A stretch of DNA of 64,000 nt from Allacma fusca (lineage: Eukaryota; Arthropoda; Collembola; Symphypleona; Sminthuridae), in the NCBI GenBank assembly GCA_947179485.1, contig OX359246.1, positions 50,509,632 through 50,573,631 on the forward strand, written 5' to 3'. The number at the start of each line of letters is the position of its first letter. Position 1 is the first letter of the stretch. The translations under genes and the position numbers were made by a program. Under the pieces are notes generated by a model, which saw nothing but the letters and a program-made list of their open reading frames with translations, was not told the DNA's origin and did no database searches. Positions 12,279 to 24,738 of this stretch are shown here, piece after piece.

Positions 12279-13294
12279 TTATTCATCATATTCAATTAAA
12301 TTGTAGTATAACTCTCGAACTTTAGCCACATAGCACCAGTATACGTATATCTTTTGATAGTCCTTACACGTTTTATTGGTTTTGAACATATTTTCAATGT
12401 AGTTTTGCCTATTGTACGTATCGTTTATGTATTCACTTATCAGATGTCTTCCACCTTTGTAATGAGGGCATACAACCATTACGTGGAAGCTGTCTTCGTC
12501 TTCCCCTGTGTTGCATAATTCACATTTGCTTGTCTTCTCATTCTTCTACACCTTTCGGATTGCGTTTAACTTTATAACTTTGTCTTTAACACTTAAGTAT
12601 GGCGAGCCGACTCTCAACCCTAGTATGAATCTAACTACGTTCCACTTCATCCCTAGTTTTAAGTAGTGTTCTAAATTAATGTTTGTTTTTAATTTACTAT
12701 AATTGTGGTGCCTCTCCAGCATGCGGCGAACATCATTGTTTACCATCCACTGATCGTATTTGGCAATTAGTATGCTGTAGTTCAGGTTTATATAGTCCTT
12801 GGATAATATATGAAATTCTGCAAGCATTCCAGTCTCTTCAAACATATTTTTCACACTATCCAGCCAATTGTATTTTGCGTTCTTTCTTCTCTGCATTTCC
12901 TTATAACAATTAAGACTAATCGCTTCTTCTGGTTTGTTTAAAATTCTTTTTAGAAGTTGCAGGGTTGCTTTAAACACACTCGTCTTTATGTTATTCATTC
13001 CGGTTTCTATTCTCAATATGTAGTCTGGAATTACATTCGGTATACGCAGGATTCTCCTTAAAATTGTGTTTGGAATGATTCAAGCTTATCAAGGTATTTG
13101 AGTGACCATATGGGAGCACAGTAGAGTAGAACAGAACTTACTAACGAACTAAACATTTTGATATATATTTTAATATTAGATGTTTGGCTTTTACACAGGA
13201 TAGGTATCAGCTGGGTTAGTGCTATATTGGATTTTTTGAGGAAGTGTTCCTTTGCAAGGTTAAATTTGCCAGTATAGTAAAAAGGAGTAAACAT
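12279..13294 (-). pseudogene. LINE family B ORF2 C-terminal region
   Basis: Three minus-strand frames (13058-13294, 12546-13016, 12279-12479) follow the RT. They include SSLVSSVLLYCAPIWSLKYLDKL, the usual thumb/linker motif of arthropod LINEs, and a C-terminal stretch before the 3' UTR. A cysteine cluster around 12480-12540 (CELCNTGEDEDSFHVMVVCP in the broken frame) resembles the CCHC motif near the end of ORF2. Frame changes near 13040 and 12545 break it. Confidence 0.7.
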
Positions 13295-13364
13295 AGGTAT
13301 CCACTATTTCAATGTTTGTATTCCCCCACATTAGCTTATCTTTCTTACACATTTTTTGACCCCT

Positions 13365-14485
13365 TCAAAAAATCATGACTTTGGTTTTGGATAGGTTAAC
13401 GAGTAAGTTATTTGTTTCAAAGAAGTTTTTAAGAACACTTATCTGTTTTTGTAGTTCCCCTTTTGTAGTTGCTACTAAAACCATGTCGTCGGCGTACATT
13501 AAGATTTCAATGAGACACATTTTACTTCCAGTTATTCCACTATTTTTTAGCATTTTAACTATTTCATCTATATATAGGTTTAAACGTGAGGAGGATAGCG
13601 TTTCACCCTGCAGTACTCCTGACAGTATTCTTATATATTCCGTGTAACCGTTTTTTGTTCTTATTTTAGTTTTAGCACACTCATAATATTCTCTTATCCT
13701 GTTCAGGCATTTCTCACTAATTCCGACTGCTCGGAGTTTTTCCCAAAGTTTACAGTGTGTTATTGAATCGAATGTCTGTGATAGGTCAACGAACAATACA
13801 TATAGCTTCCCTTTCTTTAACTGTAGTCTATTCGTTATCAGGATATATAATGAAAATACATGTTCCGTACATCCCCTGCCTTTTCTGTACGCAGCTTGGT
13901 TCTCCGACAAGATGCTATTTGTATTACAGAAAGTGCTTAACCTACTAGAAATGATACACGTGAATAATTTTGTTATCGTATTAAGCAAGCTAATAGGGCG
14001 ATAGTTTTTAACCGAATTTGTATCTCCTTTTTTATATACAGGGGCTGTTATAATTTTCCCCCAGTACTCAGGTATTCCAGTATTAATTATGTTATTTAGG
14101 CAAATAGATAGTCATATAAACAGTCCGATAAGTTTTTATATACTTCGTTGGGAATACCATCTGTGCCCACAGCTTTGTTATTAGCCAATGACTTTATTGC
14201 TTTAATTTCACAAGCTTTCCCCTGCCTAAAACCAACAATAATCCCTCCGCTACTTCTCCCTGTCGATTTGCTTCCAAATATATTAATTAACTTATAATCT
14301 GTACAGCATTCAATAATATTTAAATTGCTTGATTCTTGTATCCATGTTTCTGAGATACAGAATATGTCAGGATCCTTAGAAACTAAAAATTGCATCTTAC
14401 TGTACGAGCTTGTCAACATGCCTTTACTATTCCAGTAAATTACGCTATGTACATATGACCGTGTAAGGGCTGACCTCTTCCTCAA
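13365..14485 (-). pseudogene. LINE family B endonuclease/reverse transcriptase (5' part)
   Basis: The frame at 14096-14485 begins with the N-terminal third of an APE endonuclease (DIFCISETWIQ, then GRSSGGIIVGF) and then jumps within the same frame to the RT amino end (IKSLANNKAVGTDGIPNEVY). The endonuclease motifs normally around GDFN and SDH are therefore absent, which indicates an internal deletion near 14200. At 13365-13988 the RT continues: QAAYRKGRGCTEHVFSLY, VDLSQTFDSITHCKLW, GVLQGETLSSSRLNLYIDEI and the catalytic MYADDMVLVATTK. The two pieces lie in different frames. Confidence 0.85.
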
Positions 14486-14583
14486 TCTGTGTTTTGCTTT
14501 CCGTAGTATTCTTGCCTTGATCTTCGCTCCATTCGCTTGTTGAACTTCCTTTCAGCTACCCTCGGTGGGTCATCCTGGTTGAT

Positions 14584-15084
14584 TTATACATTCATCCCCG
14601 TCTCCTTCAGGCTTCTGCGGGCTTCCCATACTTTGTTTCTGGATGAGTGCTTTGTAAATCGTACCTGAATGTTCCTAGGTTTCTTTCCCTTTTGTGTTCC
14701 CAGTCTTCTCACTTTATCGATCTCAGCATTCTGCACATTCATATTTTTCACAATTAGCTCAGTTACTTTTGACACTAATTCGTCATTTTTTTCATCTGGT
14801 TGGTCCGGGATTCCTGCAATTATTAGGTTTGTGCGCCTTACTTCTGTCCACAACTTGTCATTTTCTTCTTTCAGTTGCCAGTTTTCTTGTTCAAGCGCAT
14901 CACAACTTTCGTTTGTCTTTGAGATCTGTATCTGAATTGCGTCAAATTTCTTGTCCAGCTTGTCGAGTTTTTCCAGTATTCTTGAGGTTGAGTCATTTGT
15001 CATGTAGTCTTTTTGAGATTGTTCCACTTCCACAATTCTTCTTTTTGGAATTTGTGAGATTGGCGAATGTCTAGGAAGTACCAT
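14584..15084 (-). CDS. LINE family B ORF1 protein
   Basis: A 166-residue open frame from an ATG at 15084. Residues about 35-85 form a coiled coil (LEKLDKLDKKFDAIQIQI, then LEQENWQLKEENDKLWTEV). It runs into RTNLIIAGIPDQPDEKNDE and a KVRRLGTQKGKKPRNIQVRF block, the start of the RRM-like fold seen in many LINE ORF1 proteins. Such proteins bind element RNA as coiled-coil oligomers. The C-terminus is short, ending at KETGMNV, so it is probably truncated relative to the original protein. Confidence 0.75.
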   Translation of the reverse strand: MVLPRHSPISQIPKRRIVEVEQSQKDYMTNDSTSRILEKLDKLDKKFDAIQIQISKTNESCDALEQENWQLKEENDKLWTEVRRTNLIIAGIPDQPDEKNDELVSKVTELIVKNMNVQNAEIDKVRRLGTQKGKKPRNIQVRFTKHSSRNKVWEARRSLKETGMNV

Positions 15085-15110
15085 TTTTTTAGTTAAGAGT
15101 TTGGAGCAAA

Positions 15111-16660
15111 TGTTTTGTATTTTATTTTTATTTGCCTGATTATTCGTTGTGCCGTTATTTAGGTAAGCGAGAAGTACTTATCTGTGTAAGCTGCCTGGTC
15201 AGCTATAGGGCAATGCAATGTTTCAGCTGTGCATATAGTAGTAGCTACCAGGCTGTAGATAATCTTAGTTGAAGGTCACTTTACAACTCACTTAATTTGA
15301 TTTTCTTTGATAACGGAGCTGCACTGTTTAGGTCTTTCCTTCAAGGCTGCTAGAACAAGACAATTATCTGTTAAAATACTGTTGGGAATGAATTCCGAAG
15401 GATTGCTATCATTTGCCTTTTTAGCTTTCCAATAGTTGTTGAAATGTTTTGTATGTATTCTGTCGGGGAAAAGATAATTTCTTTTCAGTTGTGCTTGCAG
15501 TGACCATGGTTGAAGGCCGATGAAATGAGTGTTAACAGAGAAAGGTCGTTAGTCTGACATTTTCCAATATATTTCACATATTCAAATTATATATGGAATT
15601 AATTCAATTAAATTGTTACTTCCTCTGAACTATTAGCTCCTTCGTCTTGCTGTAGTTTCATATCTAAACCGGCCTGAAATTGATTTTAGTTAATTAATTT
15701 TTTTACGTACCCACGGATTACAATTTCCAACGGTTGTTAATACAACAAATGTAATCTTTGTTAACTTCCCCTAACTGCCAACAGCTTGGTGTTTCATTTT
15801 TACCCCCGAAAGTGGGAATAATATTGTGTGAAATTTTTGCTGGCAACGAGAAAATACTCGGAATTTAATTTACAAATTTATTTCACTTCCACACCATTTT
15901 CCTCTACCATTTCGTATGATGTTATAAAAACGCTGCCCGGTGAGACAATTCTTTCGCAGCAGGTTAATTTGCTTATAATAATAAATTCATGAGTTGGGGG
16001 AATTCCTAATCCAGCTGAGGTAATTTCGATAAAATCTGCACTATCTGCGGGCGTTATAATCTGTGTTGCAGATATATACGTTTGCTGTCGTATTTGTCTT
16101 GAAGTAAAAACTTTTAAATTGACTAAAATTTGTGGCGTGCCTCATTTCTCATTGTCCAATACCGCTTCAATGGCCCAATTAGTTTTATGTTCGGCAGAAA
16201 GCTTGAGAAAATATTGCTTGTGGCGAGATTTGTTTGTAACAACTTTCAATACAAGTAGTTCTGATCCTTATTAAATGTCGTAAAAAAAGTAGTGCATTTC
16301 CAGAAATTATGGGACTCATTATTAGATCTACATTTCTACTAGCAAAATTAGTTGATGAAGTAGCATGAAATTGACGTAATTGTTTTCTCACATTCTTGTA
16401 TCTTATGGAAATTGTTTCCTGTGAATCAAAGGGCTGGGTTTGGAGTTACTAAAATGCTGATAATCAAATATTTTCAATATTTATTTGCTCTATTGTAATG
16501 ACACCGTAAGTCTTATATCCAGGGGAATCACGCCTTTAAATAACTATTACATGACGTCAGGGCAATAATTTTTACAGACGTGAAAATGTTGCAACTCCAA
16601 GTAGTGCTATTCCAAAGTAGTCTTGGTGCTGATTTTCCTTCTTGCTGGCATTGCTGTGTG
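15111..16660. other. No gene recognised
   Basis: Non-coding. The first ~150 bp may be 5' UTR of LINE B. I see no further coding region or repeat I can support. Confidence 0.4.
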
Positions 16661-16669
16661 GGCATTTTA

Positions 16670-17445
16670 TAGAATCCACAGTAAAAATTTGAGGAAAACC
16701 TCTGGGTCAACCCAAACATCATGTGCAAACCTAAATTGTCTCTTAATACTAGTTCGAGCGTAATGTTTACATTGTAGAAGTAATATGATTGTAATATGTG
16801 AATGTTTCGATAACAATTTTGACTTCAAACAAACGCACGGGTAGATATTTTCAAGTTTTGAATTAAAATTCATGTATTCCCGCTCTAGATGATAAAGGAT
16901 TTGCTATTTCCAATTCTTCAAAGAAACGCAAAATAAAAACAATGGGAATTTGAACGTGAACACTGAGTTTCTTCATTATTTCAGAAAAATGCATTCCACA
17001 CATGGGGCTGTTATAAACAGTTTCGGGAAACGGCGTACATAATTTTGAGGTAACTTGAAATGTATTTTCCAGCACTCCCGGTATCTCCAAAACTTTCTTC
17101 AGTAAAGCATTTAATGGAAAGTATTGAATATTATCCCTCTTGACCTACGTTTGGGGTACATTTTTTACCGTGCTGACAGAATGATACGATCAAGTTAAGT
17201 ACAACTTCATCTGGCTGAATCCACTGTTTCAAATATTTTTCGAGCTTAATTTGTTCAACATTTACAAAAGGATTTTTGAGCCTTTCAATTATATAACTAG
17301 ATTCCCCATCTATTTCATCCTGAGGTAGCATATCAAATTTATCTGTTCCAGTAGATCCTTGGACCATCCGATAATTTCCGCAACGACGGTTTCCTCGGAA
17401 CTTAAGAGATTCACTATAAAATGGCGGCTTCATTTTCGAGGTCAC
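16670..17445 (-). pseudogene. Remnant of an unnamed, possibly transposon-borne protein gene
   Basis: Minus-strand frames at 17131-17445 and 16863-17090 read as one protein interrupted by a one-base shift near 17130-17150: DKFDMLPQDEIDGESSYIIE, a cysteine/histidine pair in FCQHGKKCTPNVG, then VLEIPGVLENTF and EELEIANPLSSRAGIHEF. A third piece, ENIYPCVCLKSKLLSKHSHI, follows at about 16750-16850. From memory, the NPL.S..GIH motif recalls a family of uncharacterised animal proteins that multiply in genomes and are often linked with transposons. I do not know a function and could be wrong about the family. Confidence 0.4.
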
Positions 17446-17499
17446 AAATAGATCTATCTACGGATTCTGGCAAACCACCTTACTGTGTTAAACAATCTT

Positions 17500-17880
17500 C
17501 CATAGGTGAGCTAGGGGTCGGATTTTTGTTGGACTACGGTCCTGCCATCTATTCTGACCTAGTCCTGTTATTGAACTTTGTATCTGGTCTGGTCAAAGTG
17601 TGACTGACCACGAGACAGGACCAGACAATTAAAATATAGGAAGGGATAGGACTTGACCAATAAGAGACCATTATAAATTGTATGAATAATATAATGCTAC
17701 AAGCGCTATTTTTCACCGTTATGTATTTTTGTACTCGTGGGTCGCATATTGTTGAAGGTTTTGCATCTTACTATTTTATGGGTTAGGTATTTCTTATTTT
17801 GAGGTTATCATTTTATAAATAGGTCGTGTCTGGTCCAAACAACTTACTTGAGTAATACCACTAAGAACCAGTCATTGGGG
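17500..17880. repeat. GGTCC/GGACC word cluster
   Basis: GGTCTGGTC, GGACCAGAC, GTCTGGTCC and related words recur in both orientations between 17515 and 17875. The same word set dominates the element at 19331-19715. Ends were not defined. Confidence 0.4.
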
Positions 17881-19330
17881 TGAACAATTATGATCTCAAT
17901 TTCGAGCTCACTGAATTTTAAATAATAAATCGAAACATATTGTGAACTCAATGTTTGAATCCGCAATGAAGCTCGAAGCTTAATGATCATAAGAAATTGT
18001 TTTTTGAATCAGATTTAATGTGAAAATCAGAACCCCGCAGTTTATGTACGAACCTTTCATATGACCAGAAAGCGATAAGCGGTTAATTTCGGTGCGAAAA
18101 TCTGGGCGGGCGTTCAGAAAAACTTCTGAGAAAATACTGTTTAGCATTGATTTATATTCTGACAATTCATCTCAGTTTAGTAGCATTTCTCTATACTAAC
18201 AAGTAACAAAACTAATTACAATATTATGGAAGTAATTAAATGTAGTTCAACAAATGTATCAACGAAAGAAACTTAATTCTTCGAACCAAGATCGTACACA
18301 TTGGATTATGAAAGACAAGTAAGAATAAATATTTGATGTAATTCCAATATAAAATATTTATACATACATACTAACAATAAGGCATCGGAATTAATGAACA
18401 TGGGCTTGCAGTCACGCTACGATATTTAACGAAGACGTTTTAGTATTTTCACAAAAAAGTGTTTTCCTGTGTATTTTCATTATTTGCTGCATTACCACTG
18501 CTACACCACTTCTGTAGCTAGTACGAAGTTTGAATGCTGGTTGAGGTGCTTTGGGTTTCATTCAGAATAAATAGCCCCAAATTTTATTAACTGTCGCACT
18601 CGGATGTATTTACACGTGTGAAACTCTTGTGTCTGGAGTGAAAACCAGCATTTATGTTGACATATTTTAACAAATATAATAATAATAGTGTACAGCAGTA
18701 CAGATGTGAAATTGCCAATGTATACTAGACCATGTTTGCTGTGTATGTAACTGTAGTAGTGTATATGCGTATTTATCCACAATGGTGATGCTGTAGTTAG
18801 ATATGGTTTCATCCCGTCCGTCAAGATCAAACGTTAATGAATTAGTCGCATAAAGATTTTTTAGTATAAAATTTAGATAGTCTTAAAATTTTTACTGATG
18901 TGATGCTTTGAATGGAAGTTTCACTATTCTACACCTGTTTATTTGTATTCATCTTTCCATTTCCATCCGCTTACAAATATTAAACGAGGAGAGTTGTAGC
19001 ATTAAGGTAACTTTGAACTAGTTTTTATGATTATGTAGCATGAAAGCAGAAATGATAGTGTTAGTTTAAAATTAAAATTCGTTGTGTAACTATTTTCGTG
19101 TAACGGCATCATTACTGCCTAGTCAACTGTTTTTGTAAAATTACGCTGTTATTCACTAGTGAAAAATCAATAATTTATTATTGCTCCTAAAACTAATTGG
19201 TTGCAGACAATATCTTAAGCTGAGTTCCGTGTTCATGGTGAAGCTAAAGATTTCCTAATACACATTCCAGTTTTATTTAATTCTTTCTTTAGTAATAATA
19301 TTTTGTGTACTCTGATACGTTGTCAAAAGT
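17881..19330. other. No gene recognised
   Basis: AT-rich DNA between two GGTCTGGTCC clusters. Open frames are short and resemble nothing known to me. The two clusters could be the ends of one larger element, but I found no matching outer termini. Confidence 0.35.
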
Positions 19331-19715
19331 TGGGACGCCAATGGTCTGGTCCGGACCATTTATAATGGTCCGTTATTGGTCTGGTCCGGTCTGATCCAAC
19401 ACTTGGACCAGACCAGATACAATTGGTCCAGCTTCAGGACCGGACTATACCACAAGACCATGGTCCAAAAATTATGCAAAATAAAAAATTATTAGGTAAC
19501 AAAATCCCTAGAAACAAAGTAAAAGTTATTTCTGGTGATCATATAAAAATTGGAAACTGGATAAAATGTGAACATTTAATTGCACTCTATGGTTCTCTGG
19601 ACCATGGTCTTTGGTCGGGTCTGGTCCGAAAAACTGGACCAGACCAATGGTCTGGTCTGAGCTTTGGACCAGACCAGTTTCATAAAATCTGGATCAGACC
19701 AGACCTTCGGCAATA
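19331..19715. mobile_element. MITE-like element rich in GGTCTGGTCC
   Basis: Two blocks (19337-19465 and 19600-19705) are packed with GGTCTGGTCC and its complement GGACCAGACC, separated by an AT-rich centre. The outer edges GCCAATGGTCTGGTC and the complement of GACCAGACCTTCGGCA match imperfectly as inverted ends. No target duplication was clear. The plus-strand open frame through it (19423-19719) is a product of the repeats. Confidence 0.5.
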
Positions 19716-21925
19716 CTAGTCAAGTATATTAGTTATGCCAGTACTAACTACATTGACACTATTTGCTGCTTTGTTGACATGAAAACCTGTTAAACGGACC
19801 GTGCAATTAATTCATAATCATATTGAAATGGCACGTACACCACGTCATAAATCTTTTCCCCGTGTACTTTTTATTTTTCAAAATTCTGGGAATCTATTGG
19901 TTTACGGTTTTATTCTCAAGATCATTTGTGTATACATTGTGTTTGTTTTTATTACAATTGTGTACTGGTGACGGTAATAGCAATTATGAAAATGACGTAC
20001 ATTTACATTCAAAGTATAATCAGGTTGTATCGTAGTATGGTAGTGATATAAAATAATACCGGTGTACGTGTATGTAATTATTGTGACAAGTATAGATACT
20101 GTATTACAATTACAATATGTTAAATGTAATACTAATGAAAGGAACTATAACCAGCAAATTTTAACAATGAATAAACAATTTATTCAATATTATTAGCGTT
20201 TATCTTTATTTACTTCCACTAGCTATGTAATGCATAAAAATGCATTAATGAGCTCAGATGCAGATCTGCTGGTCTTAAACCACTAATTTGATAACCTGCA
20301 GGGTTCGTTGTGTTAAGATTTTCTGAAATTGTTGTCCTCGATGAATATAATTACCAGTGCAAATAAGGAATTTAAACATACATTACAGGGATGAAAAATT
20401 AATAATCCCAAATTATTTTTATTCAAAGTACCGATTGTCAATTTTAGTATTATCAGGTATGACTGTCCACGTTCCTGCAAAAGGCATATTATTTATACCT
20501 ACAACCTATGAGTCACGCATATGAACATACTTTCCGCTGGAACATTTTAGCGTTTGCCCTTCGCTTTTCCAACGCGGCGTATTGGTATAAATATAAAGAC
20601 TATAGATACTTGCTCCTGTAAATAAATACGTTTATAGTCTCCTGTAATACAGTTACCTCAGATTTTGACTAATTCATATATCATCACAATCCATACATAA
20701 AATATTCATAAATATTAAGGTTTGTGGTAACCAAAAACATACCAAAGGATCGTTACATATTTTGATTCAACACAAAATATCTATATCTATTTAAAAAATC
20801 ACAGTTTTTAGCACAGTTACCATTTTGGTAACCTAGTGGAACCCAAATTAAAAAATCCAAACAAAAATTTATACCGCTATATTTTTGGTCCCACCAACAA
20901 TTTCAAACTATTTTATCACTACCGTCGTGTACTACTATATGGCCCTAGTGAAGTTTTCCACGTATCTCCGAATCTGTTACCCATTTTAAATCTGTCTAGA
21001 AACAAAAACGTTAATAGGCAAAATCGGGATATTTTTAGTCATACCAGAAACAAACATTTTGAAAGCAAATTTAAAGTTTCAAAAAATCCCTTATTTAAAT
21101 TTTGAAGGGGAGATACACCGTCTTTAGTGCTCATTCCGAATCTCTAATCAATATTAAAATCCGATTAAGCAACGAAAGAAAGTGTTGAACAAATGAAATG
21201 TTTTTTGTTCTCAATATAATTTAAACGTTTTAAAAAAGCGGTGGTACCCCATCCTAGTGCCGTTTTGTGCGCTGCGATAATACATTAATAAAATCACGCG
21301 GGATCGAAAAAGTTACTACATAAAATCGAAATATTTTAGGTCGTATCAAAACCTTTAAAAACATTTCCTAATTTAAATTATGACGAGTGAGTTTACCGTT
21401 CTAGCGCACATTTTTCCTCTCTCCGAATCTGCAAGCAGACATGTGTAACCTCGTGTAGGATTTCGATAAGCGACTTCACGTGATAACCCTGTGATGCCAT
21501 AAACATTTTCGGTGTAATAGTTGAATGATCCCATTCAGATTTGCTAGTTATGACCCATAATACCTTAGTTCAAAATCGTGGTTTCATCTTTTCATGGAAT
21601 GTGAATCTCTGCAAAGACCCAGGCAGCAACTATTTAGCTTCTTCATAGGAAATAGAAACAGATTGAAAGTTTTTGAAGAACTTTTATGTACTTCGGATGA
21701 TTACCTACTAAATAACATTTGTAAATTTTTGTTTGAAATTTGTAAAATCTCCACGTAAATATATATAAGTATTTGTAGCTATAACTTTCGCGAATGAACA
21801 TTATATGCACCCGATCTAAAGGATACCGCGCCGGATCTGTAAAACATGTTATGTAAAATTATATGCTAATCTAAAACTTGTGTATGAGCTTTCTCGTAAA
21901 CAATAAATATATACATACATACATA
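19716..21925. other. No gene recognised
   Basis: AT-rich non-coding DNA. A loose, diverged repetition (phrases such as CTCCGAATCTG and CCTAGTG) runs from about 20880 to 21450. The frame at 20836-21105 is probably chance. Tetranucleotide ACAT/TACA runs occur near 18365 and 21912. Confidence 0.35.
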
Positions 21926-22245
21926 ATACCTTAGTACGTCATTGATATAGGTATATGTCGTGTCTGTAATATCCCATTGTTGTAATGTCATATTCAGGAT
22001 GTCTATTTATTGTATGACAAAGTACTTTGTCAAGTTTTTGGGATGACAAATTAGTAATCCTACATTATTTTGATGATGTTTATTTTGTCTATGATCCGGT
22101 TTTGAGATTCTCTTGTTGGTATGATCCTTAATAGTCCTAGTATGTCATTGATATAGGTATTTATCATCTGTAATATTTCATTGTTGTAATGTCATATTCT
22201 GTTTATTTATTGTATGACAAAGTACCTTGTCAAGTTTTAGCCTTA
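21926..22245. repeat. Dispersed ~200-bp repeat, about 1.5 tandem copies
   Basis: The block with GTCATTGATATAGGTAT, CCCATTGTTGTAATGTCATA and TTTATTGTATGACAAAGTAC occurs at about 21930-22030 and again at 22131-22235. A third copy lies at 28777-28940. In both places it lies next to copia-type coding sequence. Its nature (LTR piece, UTR or unrelated repeat) is unknown. Confidence 0.6.
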
Positions 22246-22635
22246 TCAGGTTTGACTATTGTAAATTTCCTGTAAACAGGATTTTGTAGGATATTTATAG
22301 GCATGAGTCACAGATGTCGGTTTTGGGGGCACATCATCTTGAGTTCCTTGACTGAAGATGCTGTCGGCATCTGGAGGCCTGTAGGCATCGTAGTCGGGCC
22401 TCTTAAACTGTAGTTGAAACTGCTTCAGCCCATAGGAGCTGGGCAGATCAGCTGCGAAGAGGATGGTCCTGGCGCAGTCCTTGATTGTCCAATTCTCCCT
22501 CTCGATTTTCCCGTTGCTCTCGGGGCAATATGGAGCTGACGTCTCATGTTGGATGCCGTTAACGCGGAAAAAAGTTTTCAAATTTTTGTTTACAAATTCC
22601 GTACCGTTGTCAGTCATAAACTTCTCAATCATCAA
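22246..22635 (-). pseudogene. Ty1/copia integrase fragment
   Basis: The minus-strand frame carries the integrase core: FMTDNGTEFVNKNLKTFF (second catalytic aspartate) and APYCPESNGKIERENWTIKD (glutamate block), as in copia-type integrases. It runs on into a linker rich in proline and aspartate. It abuts the 3' end of LINE A1. Fossil fragment. Confidence 0.85.
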
Positions 22636-24044
22636 TCAATCAATCGACCAAACTTGGCCAGTTTTATTTCACTTGGGACTTACCCATCATGAACATTTAC
22701 AATACATTTTAGACAATCAAAAATGTAGTAACAAAAACGTTTTATACAATTTATGTCGGAATTATTTAGGAACCGTAGTAAAATAACCAGGTCCTTGTGA
22801 TGTATATTATGCTTGCGTCTAAGGGTTTATTTTTGTTTACATACTAACAGGAAGTGGTTTAAATCGTTAGATTGAGAAGCACCACAATATATACATACAT
22901 TGTTATCAAATATTACTTGCTGGTACTTGTGTGCAATCATTCCACAGTTTGTTAGCTATAATACGCTTAAAGATAAAGCTCATGTTTAAATTGAGGTATA
23001 TCTTATTGTTAACATAGACGTGTTTGTACATGGTATTGCTAGTTGATTGAATCACCCTCTGAATATCGTTCTCATAATCAGATTCACTAATTGCTATACG
23101 TATTTTAGATATATTGGCATACAAAGTATATGGACATTGCTGAGCGAATACATGTTGAAATCCGTACTTGGATAATGTGTCTTCAATTATTTTCAACCAA
23201 TTATATTTCGGATGTAAGGATTTTTGGACGTAATTGTAGGAGTCGGTTATAACACATTTTAGTGTACCTGTCATCTTTCATTAAAAGAATCCTAAACCAA
23301 AATCTTAGTAACTCTGAGATTATACGGTGTCGTAATTGGCGGCGACCTGTCTCTATTCTAACTATGTAATTTGCCGTACAGCGAGGTAATCTGAGCACAC
23401 GCTTAATGTAATACGTTTGAATGCGTTCAAGGTAGTTTGAGCTTAAGTAATTGACATACCATATTGGGGATACATACAAGAGTGTAGAAGTACATATTGA
23501 ATCAAATAGTTTACATCTACCGGACCATGAGTACATGCTACTTTTATAACCTAATTCAATTACTTTCGCAAGTGATGTTCTGGCTTTGGAGATCCTATTC
23601 TTAAGGGCCTCATAAAAAACACCGGAGGAGGAAAAAACGACACCGAGGTACGTATACCTTTTGATAATTTCAACCGAATTATTGTTCAAACATCATCGGT
23701 GCGATTAACATAATTTGCCTCCCTTCCTGAAGACGATGATTTTTGTTTTGCCTAAATTTATGACTAGGTCATTTTGTGAACAGTATTCAGAAATTACATT
23801 GATTTTTTGTTGTAAGGATATTTTGCTATCCGCAAGGGTTACAGTGTCATCAGCTAGGAGTAAATTTGCAATAGGGTGTTTTCCACCAAAACTAACAGGG
23901 GTACAGCCTCTACTGAACATAAATTCGTCTAGATCGCTAATGTAATGAGCGAATAGCAAGGGGCTCAATATCTCACCTTGAAGCACACCTTGTGTTACAT
24001 CGAAGTACTTGGTATAACCTTCGAGGGTTCTAATACAAATTCTG
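22636..24044 (-). mobile_element. LINE family A, copy A1 (3' half)
   Basis: Minus-strand 5'-truncated LINE. From 24044 it begins within RT (RTLEGYTKYFDVTQGVL, GEILSPLLFAHYISDLDEF, catalytic LLADDTVTLADSK, then QNDLVINLGKTKIIVF). The thumb/linker region follows at 23201-23689 (STLLYVSPIWYVNYLSSNYL, IERIQTYYIKRVLRLPR type), then the C-terminal part at 22906-23274. The 3' end is a (TTGA)n run at 22636-22650. Frame breaks occur near 23690-23705 and 23200-23275. At 24044 it meets a copia gag fragment in the opposite orientation. Confidence 0.85.
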
Positions 24045-24290
24045 GCGATACTTCAACCGGTGGAAATTCCAGATTACCTTGCTGATGAAGACCCACGACC
24101 TTTGGGAAGTAGTCATTGGAGCGGAAAATAGACCGGACGACGATGAAGGAGCCAAGGCATGGATGAAATGGAATCTGGAAGCCCAAAACATCATCTCTTC
24201 AACCGTTGAAGACGTGCAGTTTAATCACATATACACGTGTGATTCATCCTAAGAGATGTTTGAGAAGCTCACAGAATCCAACTCGGATTG
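24045..24290 (+). pseudogene. Ty1/copia gag N-terminal fragment
   Basis: Plus-strand translation gives RWKFQITLLMKTHDLWEVV followed by GAKAWMKWNLEAQNII, the start of the UBN2/copia Gag domain. It resembles the gag at 27088 but comes from a different copy or subfamily. It is wedged between two LINE A pieces. Broken fragment. Confidence 0.7.
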
Positions 24291-24738
24291 CTGCTTATCT
24301 ACTGGCAAATCACCGGGTCCTGACTGTATTCCCAATTTAATGTTAAAGCAGCTTCCTGAAAAAATACTCATATGCTTACTCTAAATATTCAACTCAGTAC
24401 TCGCGACAGGCACTTCCCCACATGTATGGTCAGAAATAGAAGTCGTGATGCTTTTCAAGAAGGGGGAGAGAGACCTACCAGCAAACTACAGAGGAATAGA
24501 TCTTATTAACACTAACCAAATTGTTTACCTATCTTATTACAAAGCATCTGAACTTATGGGCCGAGACTTACGGAAAGCTCCCTGAAAGTCCAGCAGGATT
24601 CAGAATTGGTCGAGGTTGTCTTGACCAAATATATTGCCTTATGCCATGATTCAGTGTAAGCTTAGACATGCCGGAGGGAAGCTGTTTGCACTGTTCATTG
24701 ACTTTCAGAGAGCTTTCGATAGCATTCCCCATGTGATG
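24291..24738 (+). mobile_element. LINE family A, copy A2 (RT N-terminal piece)
   Basis: Plus-strand fragment with TGKSPGPDCIPNLMLKQLPE, HVWSEIEVVMLFKKGERDLP, ANYRGIDLINT, SPAGFRIGRGCLDQIYCL and FIDFQRAFDSIPHVM, the RT fingers up to motif A. Several in-frame stops and a shift near 24640 break it. It ends exactly where the LTR element on the other strand begins (24738) and lacks both normal LINE ends. Confidence 0.8.

Larger units (their letters stand above)
12195..15110 (-). mobile_element. LINE family B, decayed copy
   Basis: A minus-strand APE-type LINE: ORF1 with coiled coil, then endonuclease, reverse transcriptase and C-terminal region, then a 3' end with TATGGCCAATTATCGCCCTG and AATAAATTATTATATT. 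The internal part of the endonuclease is missing, and the ORF2 frame is interrupted several times. The 5' border near 15110 is approximate. Its RT and ORF1 differ clearly from LINE family A in this window. The clade (Jockey, I or CR1 group) cannot be settled by eye. Confidence 0.85.

Noticed and set aside
20836-21105. Plus-strand 89-residue frame as a gene
   Set aside because: Low-complexity, AT-driven composition, no homologue known to me, and it lies in a loosely repetitive stretch.
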